Assembly: GCA_031273365.1 (NCBI GenBank) | Contig: JAISSA010000143.1 | Location: 1-10,934 of the forward strand | Origin: Synergistaceae bacterium | GTDB lineage: Bacteria > Synergistota > Synergistia > Synergistales > Aminobacteriaceae | Length of the DNA stretch: 10,934 bases | Direction of reading: 5' to 3' | Translations under genes and position numbers: made by a program | Part shown: positions 1 to 5,523 of the stretch, piece after piece | How the letters are laid out: the number at the start of each line of letters is the position of its first letter | How positions within the stretch are numbered: position 1 is the stretch's first letter | Notes under the pieces: generated by a model | Told to the model about the DNA's origin: nothing | Database searches by the model: none | What the model saw: only the letters and a program-made list of their open reading frames with translations

Positions 1-208
1 CGTTCCGCGTCATGGGGAAGACCACGGGAACGGCCTCGACGTTCTTCAGATGGGCCCGCACGATCGTTTCGGCGACGCTCGCGCGGCCCTCGCCCGACAC
101 GGGCACGAGAACGAGGTCCGCGGCCTCGATGACCTTCAGGGCCTTTATCGTGATCAGGTCGGGGTCCCCGGGCCCGACGCCCACGGCGATGAACTTTATG
201 GGAATCAC
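1..208 (-). CDS. cbiL: Precorrin-2 / cobalt-factor II C20-methyltransferase (CbiL), 5' part only
   Basis: The visible part encodes the first 69 residues of a tetrapyrrole methylase; the gene continues past the left edge. After a short start (IPIKFIAVG) comes the glycine-rich loop VGVGPGDPDLITIKA, followed by KVIEAADLVLVPVSGEG, the S-adenosylmethionine-binding beginning of the CobI/CbiL family. The protein would act in the cytoplasm, methylating C20 of cobalt-factor II (or precorrin-2) in corrin ring synthesis. The GTG start at 208 overlaps the TGA of the upstream binding-protein gene in a GTGA junction; there is no ATG alternative, and such overlaps recur in this operon. Family assignment to the tetrapyrrole methylases is firm. 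CbiL rather than another member rests on the N-terminal pattern and on the cobalamin riboswitch and cobaltochelatase in the same transcription unit. Confidence 0.85.
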   Translation of the reverse strand, partial: MIPIKFIAVGVGPGDPDLITIKALKVIEAADLVLVPVSGEGRASVAETIVRAHLKNVEAVPVVFPMTRN

Positions 209-1146
209 TCCGATCCCGGGCCCGCAGAGGAGGCGGCCGAGCCGAAAATTTCCGTCAGCAGCGCGCCGCCCTTTTCCAGGCCCAAAAGCGACGGACGACT
301 GAGCAGCCTCTCAGGGACGGCGGCGAGAGAGACGTTTTTCAGAACCGCCCCCCACGGACGGGAACGAATCTCCTCCGGCGAGGCGGCGTTCATCGGGCCC
401 TGCTGCACCAGATAGACGTCGAGGCTCTCCGCCGTCGCCAGAACGCGCTCCACGCCCCAGGACGCGAGAGCGCTGCCCTCGCGAAGCGGCGTCGCGGAGG
501 ATGCCGCGTTGACGCCCCCCGACAACCGTATCAGACGCGCCGCCCAGGAGTCGGGAGCGCAGGTGTGGAGCTCCTTCGACGTGGCCTCGAGGAAGACCCT
601 CGGGGCCCTCATTCCCCTTACGGCGGCCGTTTTTGCCGCGTCCGCGACGGCCCCGCGGGCGGCGGCCAGCCTGCGGCGCGCCTCCTCCGGGTCCGTCCCC
701 AAAATTCCGGCCAGGCGCGTCAGGTAACCCTCAAATTCATCCCATGACGGCGGGTCGATGACGTGGACGGCGACGCCCGCGCGCTCCAGCACCTCCGTCA
801 GGTGCGGGTTCATCCGCTCCACCAGAGAGCGCAGAAACACCGCGTCGGGACGAAACGCCAGCACGGCCTCCGCGTCGACTCTGGGCGGCAGGCGCGGCAG
901 GTCGGGCGAACCAGGCGAACCAGGCGAACCAGGCAAAAAAGGCAAAAAAGCGGGACCATCGTCCCGCGAGGCGGCGACCAGGCGGTCTCCGGCCCCCAGC
1001 GCCACGATGTTGTCCGTGTGCCCGGGGTAGAGGGAGACGATGCGCAGGGGCGCAGGGTGCGGGGAGGCCGCGTGCGCCGGGCCGCACAGCAGTGCCGGCA
1101 GGGCGGCCGCGATCAAAAATATTGCGGCGCGGATTGCGTTTATCAT
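205..1146 (-). CDS. BtuF/FepB-type periplasmic binding protein of a class III ABC importer
   Basis: A 313-residue exported solute-binding protein. Residues 1-26 form a signal peptide: a basic start, a hydrophobic core (AAIFLIAAALPALL) and an AHA cleavage site. The LLC before it is not a good lipobox. The mature part has the helical-backbone (cluster A-II) pattern: LRIVSLYPGHTDNIVALGAGDRLV near 34-57, AEAVLAFRPDAVFL near 92-105, and LHTCAPDSWAARLIRLSGGVN near 193-213. Family members bind cobalamin, siderophores or haem; the riboswitch and cbiL neighbours favour a corrinoid or tetrapyrrole. I chose ATG 1146 because it makes an ATGA overlap with the ATPase stop, as at two other junctions here. 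An upstream in-frame ATG at 1173 has a somewhat better purine-rich region and remains possible (322 aa). Residues 68-82 are a (FLP)2(GSP)3 tract made by 9-base repeats, which is odd for the family. Confidence 0.85.
   Translation of the reverse strand: MINAIRAAIFLIAAALPALLCGPAHAASPHPAPLRIVSLYPGHTDNIVALGAGDRLVAASRDDGPAFLPFLPGSPGSPGSPDLPRLPPRVDAEAVLAFRPDAVFLRSLVERMNPHLTEVLERAGVAVHVIDPPSWDEFEGYLTRLAGILGTDPEEARRRLAAARGAVADAAKTAAVRGMRAPRVFLEATSKELHTCAPDSWAARLIRLSGGVNAASSATPLREGSALASWGVERVLATAESLDVYLVQQGPMNAASPEEIRSRPWGAVLKNVSLAAVPERLLSRPSLLGLEKGGALLTEIFGSAASSAGPGSE
906..950. repeat. Five 9-bp tandem units inside the binding-protein gene
   Basis: On the plus strand the tract is three exact copies of GCGAACCAG followed by two exact copies of GCAAAAAAG. 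Read in the gene's frame on the minus strand it encodes FLP-FLP-GSP-GSP-GSP. The unit is three codons, so gain or loss of units keeps the frame. It lies in the N-terminal lobe, just before the conserved AEAVLAFRPDAV segment, where family members usually have a short loop. Confidence 0.95.
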
Positions 1147-1922
1147 CGGCGCACATCTGTGGCGACGTGCCATGTCCTGTTCCCCCGTTCCGAAATATAG
1201 GCCTCGAACGAGGCCCCGTAGAGATCCTGAAGCAGCCTGCCGTCCAGCTCCGATATCGGGGCGTCAACCACGATGCGGCCGTCCTTCATCGCCAGAAAGG
1301 CGTCGGCGAACGCGACGGCCAGGTTCACGTCGTGCACCGCGGCGACGATCGTGCGCCCCTCGGCGGTCAGCTCCCTCAGCAGGGAAAACACGAGCACCGT
1401 CCGTCGCGGATCCTGCGCCGAAACGGGCTCGTCCAGCAATATCACGGGAGGGTCCTGCACCAGCACCGTCGCCAGCATGACGCGTTGCGTCTCTCCGCCG
1501 GACAGGCGCGTCACCGGCCGCAGCAACAGATATTCGACGTCCGTACGGGCTACAGCCCGCAGAAGCCGCCGTTCGTCTTCCGCCGAACGGCCCGCCGTCA
1601 GGCCCTGATGCGGCAGGCGTCCCAGCGCCACGGCCTCGCAGACCGTGAACGGAGAGGCCATGCGTATCTGCTGGGGGACGACCCCCACGAGCCGTCCGAG
1701 CTCTCCTCTCGGCATACGGCGGAGGTCGCGCCCCGCGAGGAGCAGGGTTCCCCGACAGGGCAACAGTCCGGCGAGAACCCTCAGAAAGGTGCTCTTGCCG
1801 CTGCCGTTTGGCCCGATCAGCGCGGTAAGAACGCCGGGGCGAATGGCCCCGGAGAGCTCGTGCAGCACGGAAACGCCGTCGTATCCGGCGGAGAGCCCGG
1901 AAAAACGGTACTCCGCGTTCAC
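1143..1922 (-). CDS. BtuD/FecE-type ABC transporter ATPase
   Basis: A 259-residue ATPase that powers the class III importer encoded on either side. It has Walker A GPNGSGKST (37-45), Q-loop glutamines at 84-85 (VVPQQ), signature LSGGETQ (140-146), Walker B VILLDEP (160-166) and switch His197 (AAVHDVN). The D-loop reads SAQD rather than the commoner SALD. Length and motifs are normal for the FecE/BtuD/FhuC group. The GTG at 1922 overlaps the permease stop (GTGA); the frame stays open much further upstream, but that part is antisense-like low-complexity sequence over the permease gene, so the GTG is the credible start. The substrate cannot be read from the ATPase. Corrinoid or tetrapyrrole is inferred from operon context. 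Confidence 0.9.
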   Translation of the reverse strand: MNAEYRFSGLSAGYDGVSVLHELSGAIRPGVLTALIGPNGSGKSTFLRVLAGLLPCRGTLLLAGRDLRRMPRGELGRLVGVVPQQIRMASPFTVCEAVALGRLPHQGLTAGRSAEDERRLLRAVARTDVEYLLLRPVTRLSGGETQRVMLATVLVQDPPVILLDEPVSAQDPRRTVLVFSLLRELTAEGRTIVAAVHDVNLAVAFADAFLAMKDGRIVVDAPISELDGRLLQDLYGASFEAYISERGNRTWHVATDVRR

Positions 1923-2968
1923 CGGTTCGCCTCCCTGCGCAGCAGCAGCCAGCAGAAGAACGGTCCGCCGATCATGGAGGTCAGGACGCCGACGGGCAGC
2001 TCGCCAAGGTTCTGCGCGGCGCCGTCGGCCAGCGCCGTCAGGCAGGCTCCGCCAAGAAACGCGAGGATCAGCAGCGGCCGGTGCGACGGACCGATCGTGA
2101 GCCGCAGAAGGTGCGGCACGACAAGCCCGACGAAGCCGATGATCCCGAACGAGCCGACCGCCGCTGCCGTCCCCAGCGAGACGAGGCAGAGCAGCGTCGC
2201 GCGCAGCCGTCGTTCGTCGACGCCCAGCAGAACGCCGCGTTCCTCGCCCAGCGACACGGCGTCGAGCTGGCGGCCCCAGATCCACGCGGGCACGACCGTG
2301 CAGACCGCGGCCGCCCACACCACCAGCGCCGCCCCGGGCGAGGCCCCCGCAAAGCTGCCCATCAGCCAGAGGACGATGGCGCCCAGCCTGTCGTCGGCGA
2401 TCGCCTTCAGAAAGGTCACCCCGGCGGACAGAAATGCGTTGACGACAATGCCCGCCAGAACCAGACGCTCCCGTCCTCCGCCCGACCGCCAGGCGATGGT
2501 CTGCACCGCCAGAAGCGCGAAGAGCGCCCCCGCAAAGGCGCAGGGCCCGACCAGCAGGGAGTTCGCCATGAAGCCCAGCGCCCCGCCGAAGGCCGCCCCC
2601 GCCGCGATGCCCAGCGTGTAGGGCTCGGCGAGAGGGTTGACCAGAAGGCCCTGAAGGACGGCGCCGGAGACGCTCAGAAGCCCTCCCGTCCCCAGCGCCG
2701 CGAGCAGGCGCGGCAGCCGCACCGACCGCACGACGATCGCCTCGGGGGTCGCCCGCTCCGCCTCGCTCAGGAAGGGAGACAGAAGTTCGAGAACCCGGGA
2801 GGAAGAAATCGCCCAGTCCCCCTGCGTCAGACGCCGGAAGACGACGACGGACAGGATGCAGAGCCCCACCGCCGCAAGCCGCCCAAAGCGCCTGCGGACA
2901 ATGCGATTATGCTCCCGAAGGGCCGTCGCCGAATCCGACAAATCAACCTTCAAAAAATCAACCTTCAA
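1919..2968 (-). CDS. BtuC/FecCD-family ABC transporter permease
   Basis: A 349-residue, multi-spanning inner-membrane permease of the FecCD family, which works as a dimer with the adjacent ATPase. Diagnostic segments are GGLLSVSGAVLQGLLVNPLAEP (95-116), LGIAAGAAFGGALG (119-132), GFVGLVVPHLLRL (278-290) and GELPVGVLTSMIGGPFF (322-338). It follows the cbiK stop by 42 bases and lies in the same frame, separated by a single TAA. There is no ATG. TTG at 2968 is preceded by AGAAGG five bases upstream and is the best start, but TTG at 2953 and 2941 carry equivalent AAGG sequences because the whole start region is a triplicated unit. The first ten residues (MKVDFLKVDL) therefore come from the repeat and are probably not part of the fold. 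Cobalamin, cobinamide or another tetrapyrrole is the inferred substrate. Confidence 0.9.
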   Translation of the reverse strand: MKVDFLKVDLSDSATALREHNRIVRRRFGRLAAVGLCILSVVVFRRLTQGDWAISSSRVLELLSPFLSEAERATPEAIVVRSVRLPRLLAALGTGGLLSVSGAVLQGLLVNPLAEPYTLGIAAGAAFGGALGFMANSLLVGPCAFAGALFALLAVQTIAWRSGGGRERLVLAGIVVNAFLSAGVTFLKAIADDRLGAIVLWLMGSFAGASPGAALVVWAAAVCTVVPAWIWGRQLDAVSLGEERGVLLGVDERRLRATLLCLVSLGTAAAVGSFGIIGFVGLVVPHLLRLTIGPSHRPLLILAFLGGACLTALADGAAQNLGELPVGVLTSMIGGPFFCWLLLRREANR

Positions 2969-2977
2969 ATCAACCTT
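2939..2977 (-). repeat. Triplicated Shine-Dalgarno plus TTG start module
   Basis: Reading the minus strand there are three consecutive units: AAGGTTGATTTG (12 bp), AAGGTTGATTTTTTG (15 bp) and AAGGTTGATTTG (12 bp). Each holds an AAGG core 5 or 8 bases before a TTG in the permease frame, so each unit is a self-contained ribosome site and start codon. Translated through, they give KVDL-KVDFL-KVDL. Confidence 0.9.
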
Positions 2978-3010
2978 CTTCTGCTCGGTATTCTGATTCA
3001 GTTTTCTGCT

Positions 3011-3892
3011 TTACTCCTGTTTCAGCAGCTCAGCGACGCGCCCGACGAAGAGCTTCGCGATTTCCGGGTACTGACCGAGCCCGACGAGGTCGGTCTCAAT
3101 CCCGTAACCCGCCTTTTTGAACTGAGACAGCCAGGATTCGGGGTCGTCCGCTCCGGCAAGGTCGTTGTTGGCGTGATCGCCGGCGACGATCATGAAGGGG
3201 GCCAGAATCAGGGTCTTTGCGCGAGCCTTCTTCAGAGCGGCCTGCACGTCGTCGAACGTGGGCGTCGACTCGACCGTTCCGAGGAAGATGCGGTCCGACG
3301 CACGGGTAATCGCGGCCTGCATCTCGCTGTACATCGCGTTGGCCATGTGGGGCGTCCCGTGCCCCATCAGGACGACGGCTTTGCCCGGGGCAAGCCTGTC
3401 CCCGAAGCGGCGCGTCAGGATTCCCGCCATGATCGCGCAGTCCTCCACGTTCGAAAGCAGCGGACGCCCGATGACGAGGCGTCGGAATCCGTACTTGCCC
3501 CGCAGCGAGGCGAACGCGTCGACGACGCCCTTCAGGTCGTCGTACTCCTCCCCCGGAATGATGTGCATCGGCTGCACGGAGACGTCCGTGAAGCCGTCGT
3601 CGTTCATCGCGGCCAGCGCCTCGGGCGGCGTGGGTATCTCGACGCCCTGCTCCCTCTTCAGTTTGCGCCGGATGATGTTGGAGGTGTAGGCGACCCTCAC
3701 CTCGACGTCGGGGAAGGCCGCCTTCGTCGCGTTCGTCAGGGACTCGATCGCGCCCGTGGCCTCCGGCATCGACGTCCCGAACGCCACCAGCAGGATTCCC
3801 TTTTTCCCGGGAACTTCCTCCGCCGCAGAGGCGGGCAGCGCGCCCATGCACAACAGAGCCAGCGTCAGCGCAAACATCACATTTTTATACAA
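3011..3892 (-). CDS. cbiK: Exported (periplasmic) sirohydrochlorin cobaltochelatase, CbiK family
   Basis: A 293-residue class II chelatase. It inserts Co2+ into sirohydrochlorin, the committed step of the anaerobic cobalamin route. Residues 1-24 are a clear signal peptide (hydrophobic FALTLALLCMGALP, ASA cleavage site), unlike cytoplasmic CbiK. Family landmarks follow: ILLVAFGTS (33-41), VQPMHIIPGEEYDDL (106-120) with the acidic pair Glu115-Glu116, VVLMGHGTPH with His178, and PFMIVAGDHANNDLAG with His240. The two histidines and the glutamate match the metal-binding/catalytic set known for CbiK. Exported CbiK is known from Desulfovibrio vulgaris (CbiKP). The start is TTG 3892, placed by AGGAGGT seven bases upstream; a later in-frame ATG (3877) would shorten the signal peptide. 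It is the first gene under the cobalamin riboswitch. Whether its job is corrin synthesis or another tetrapyrrole/metal task in the envelope is open. Confidence 0.92.
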   Translation of the reverse strand: MYKNVMFALTLALLCMGALPASAAEEVPGKKGILLVAFGTSMPEATGAIESLTNATKAAFPDVEVRVAYTSNIIRRKLKREQGVEIPTPPEALAAMNDDGFTDVSVQPMHIIPGEEYDDLKGVVDAFASLRGKYGFRRLVIGRPLLSNVEDCAIMAGILTRRFGDRLAPGKAVVLMGHGTPHMANAMYSEMQAAITRASDRIFLGTVESTPTFDDVQAALKKARAKTLILAPFMIVAGDHANNDLAGADDPESWLSQFKKAGYGIETDLVGLGQYPEIAKLFVGRVAELLKQE

Positions 3893-3898
3893 GACAGG

Positions 3899-3905
3899 AC
3901 CTCCT
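3899..3905 (-). promoter_or_regulatory. Ribosome binding site of cbiK, fixing a TTG start
   Basis: AGGAGGT on the minus strand, seven bases from TTG 3892. It is a near-perfect anti-16S match and is the reason to prefer this TTG over the downstream GTG and ATG codons. Confidence 0.85.
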
Positions 3906-3925
3906 GAATTTCGTCACACAAACAC

Positions 3926-3951
3926 AAAAAAAGGACGCATTCGCCGCGTCC
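3926..3951 (-). terminator. Intrinsic terminator between riboswitch and cbiK
   Basis: On the minus strand GGACGC, a seven-base loop, GCGTCC and then seven T residues (3932-3926). It lies after the riboswitch aptamer and before the cbiK ribosome site, the position expected for the off-state hairpin of a transcription-terminating riboswitch. I could not identify a convincing antiterminator pairing by eye in 3952-4025. Confidence 0.85.
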
Positions 3952-4024
3952 CTCCCCTCTTCCGCAAATACCCTTCACAAGCATTACGTCAGAATTCGGA
4001 AAGTTCGCCCACGCAAACCACCTC

Positions 4025-4200
4025 CATCGTTCCCGGGCCGGTCTCCTGGCTTCCGTTCATCCTCGTTCGCGCCTTCCCAAACATAGAACCAGGTTCAGTG
4101 GCGGAAAACATGCGAATTCGTCACGGTTACAGTGGCGGGGCCGCACGGGACTTTCACCCGTTTCCCAACGCCTCGGGAGTTTCTTTTGCATTTGTATCTA
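4025..4200 (-). promoter_or_regulatory. Cobalamin riboswitch aptamer
   Basis: The conserved core of the cobalamin riboswitch is readable on the minus strand: GGGAAACGGGTGAAAGTCCC, then CGTGCGGCCCC, GCCACTGT (4136-4129), and the B12 box AGCCAGGAGACCGGCC (4052-4037). The second GCCACTG (4103-4097) opens the arm between them. With the terminator at 3926-3951 this predicts repression of the cbiK-to-cbiL operon when cobalamin is plentiful. The outer borders are approximate because the closing stem was not resolved by eye. Confidence 0.95.
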
Positions 4201-4224
4201 ACACCTGAGAGGTCATTCTGTCAA
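4195..4224 (-). promoter_or_regulatory. Likely promoter of the riboswitch-cbiK operon
   Basis: Minus strand: a perfect -35 TTGACA at 4224-4219, then 18 bases, then TAGATA at 4200-4195, which is only a 3/6 match to the -10 consensus. Transcription would begin near 4188, just at the 5' edge of the riboswitch core. An 8-bp direct repeat (CCGGCGCA at 4232-4239 and 4245-4252) lies immediately upstream; its role is unknown. Confidence 0.5.
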
Positions 4225-4263
4225 CATCGGCCCGGCGCATTCATCCGGCGCACCTCACCTCGC

Positions 4264-5328
4264 TCAGCCTGATTTTGTCGCCTCTGTTTCCGCGTACCAG
4301 AAGGGGCGCAGCAGCTTCAGGCCGCAGGATTTCCCCACGTCGGGGGCGGGCGCGCGCCGGCCTTTCTGGACGCGCAGTTCCCCTCCGCCCGTTTTTATCC
4401 GGCAGTCGATGATTTCGCCGAGGAAGGACCTGCGGCTGACGATGCCGTTCAGGTCTCCCTTCCCGGGCTCGCAGAAGTCGATCTCCGAGGGGCGGCTGGC
4501 GAGAGAAAGGCGCGCGTCCCGCAGGGGCGACGTCAGGGGCAGTTCTCCGCCGTCGGGGAAGGCGAGGCGGTCGCCCGCGCGGACCACGTCCAGAAAATTG
4601 GAGAGCCCGATGAAGCTGAACACGAACCGGTTGACCGGGTTGCTGTAGACGGCCAGCGGGGTGTCGATCTGCTGGACGACGCCCTCCTTCATGACCAGAA
4701 TGCGGTCGGACAGGGCCATGGCCTCGGCCTGGTCGTGGGTTACGTAGATGATGGAAAACCCGTATTTGCGCTGCAGGTCCCGGATCTCGAAGCGCATTTC
4801 CTCGCGCAGGTGGGGGTCCAGGCTGGAGAGGGGCTCGTCGAGGAGCATGACGTCCGGGTTGATGGCCAGAGCGCGGGCCAGCGCCACGCGTTGTTTGCCG
4901 CCGCCCGACAGGTCTGCCGGGCTTTCGTCCGCGGCGGACAGCAGGTTGGTGGAGGCCAGGGCGTCCTTCGCGCGGCTCTCGATCTCCGCGGCGGGAAGCC
5001 CGCGAACGCGCAGGGGGAAAGCCACGTTCTCCCGGACCGTCATGTGCGGCCACACGGCGAAGGCCTGAAAGACCATGCCGAAGTCGCGTTTTTCGGGAGG
5101 CAGGTACCAGTTCTTCTCGCGCGAGGAGATCAGTCGTCCTCCCACATGGATTTCTCCCTCGCTCAGGTCCTCGAACCCCGCCACCATGCGCAGGGTCGTG
5201 GTCTTGCCGCAGCCGGAGGGCCCCAGCATGGAAAAGCACTCCCCCTTGTCGATTTCCAGGTTCAGGGCGTTGACCGCCGTCACGGAACCGAATCGCTTCG
5301 TCACGTTCACCAGCCGTACATGAGACAT
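4264..5328 (-). CDS. ABC transporter ATPase 2 (FbpC/PotA-like, with C-terminal TOBE-type region)
   Basis: A 354-residue ATPase of the ferric-iron/polyamine/phosphonate importer group. It has Walker A GPSGCGKTT (36-44), Q-loop MVFQAFAVWPHMTV (85-98), Walker B VMLLDEP (160-166), SSLD (168-171) and the switch histidine in YVTHDQ (195-200). The C-terminal 110 residues resemble the TOBE-like regulatory part of FbpC. The signature is LSGGGKQ (140-146) instead of LSGGQQQ, so the usual glutamine after LSGG is a glycine. The start ATG 5328 has AGGAGG eight bases upstream. The frame remains open to an ATG at 5454 through two repeat copies, but no ribosome site was seen there. It is last in its operon, 195 bases after the permease, and is the second ATPase of the cluster. 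No obvious terminator follows it. Confidence 0.9.
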   Translation of the reverse strand: MSHVRLVNVTKRFGSVTAVNALNLEIDKGECFSMLGPSGCGKTTTLRMVAGFEDLSEGEIHVGGRLISSREKNWYLPPEKRDFGMVFQAFAVWPHMTVRENVAFPLRVRGLPAAEIESRAKDALASTNLLSAADESPADLSGGGKQRVALARALAINPDVMLLDEPLSSLDPHLREEMRFEIRDLQRKYGFSIIYVTHDQAEAMALSDRILVMKEGVVQQIDTPLAVYSNPVNRFVFSFIGLSNFLDVVRAGDRLAFPDGGELPLTSPLRDARLSLASRPSEIDFCEPGKGDLNGIVSRRSFLGEIIDCRIKTGGGELRVQKGRRAPAPDVGKSCGLKLLRPFWYAETEATKSG

Positions 5329-5342
5329 ACCAGGTACCTCCT

Positions 5343-5455
5343 GATTTAAAGCCCATGGGGGCAGAGCCCGCTCGGTGCTGCGCATCCTCGCTGGCCCCCC
5401 TGGAACCCCCTGAATCAAAGTCCATGGGGGCAGAGCCCGCTCAGTGCTGCGCATC
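5343..5455. repeat. Two copies of a 69-bp palindromic repeat upstream of ATPase 2
   Basis: The phrase CATGGGGGCAGAGCCCGCTC begins at 5354 and again at 5423, a period of 69 bases; the second unit is cut short and runs into the GC hairpin repeat at 5459. Each unit starts TGATTTAAA or TGAATCAAA. The first contains CATGGGGGCAG facing CTGGCCCCCCTGG, able to fold into a long hairpin. The same family occurs at 10371-10480 inside a gene. Here the minus strand is open in the ATPase 2 frame and would encode two versions of MRSTERALPPW. Confidence 0.85.
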
Positions 5456-5458
5456 TTT

Positions 5459-5513
5459 ATTAACGGGGTCAGGGGACTGCGTCCCCTGCGGGGTGCAGGG
5501 GCGGAGCCCCGCG
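5459..5513 (+). repeat. GC-rich double-hairpin repeat, copy A
   Basis: The sequence runs ATTAACGGGGT, then the perfect hairpin CAGGGGAC-tgc-GTCCCCTG (5470-5488), then CGGGGTGCAGGGGCGGAG and CCCCGCG, a second potential stem. It lies 10 bases beyond the permease stop, between the permease and ATPase 2 genes, oriented opposite to transcription. Copies B (9649-9703) and C (8382-8433, inverted) are close to identical. Confidence 0.95.
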
Positions 5514-5523
5514 TCGTTGCTTT

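Noticed and set aside
758..1030. Plus-strand open frame with a collagen-like GEPGEPGEPGKKGKK stretch
   Set aside because: It is antisense to the signal-peptide-bearing binding protein, whose family motifs are clear. The collagen look comes from the 9-bp repeat read in the wrong strand.
1092..3907. Long plus-strand open frames (509 and 608 codons) across the B12 operon
   Set aside because: They are antisense to genes with complete family motifs, have arginine/proline/alanine-rich composition typical of complementary frames in GC-rich DNA, and lack recognisable domains or ribosome sites.
4241..5425. Alternative minus-strand frame of 394 codons over ATPase 2
   Set aside because: It is offset from the frame holding Walker A, signature and Walker B motifs; its fragments are frame-shifted echoes of the ATPase.
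5343..5513. CRISPR-like array from repeated segments
   Set aside because: Only two 69-bp units, mostly repeat with no regular unique spacers, and no cas genes in the window.
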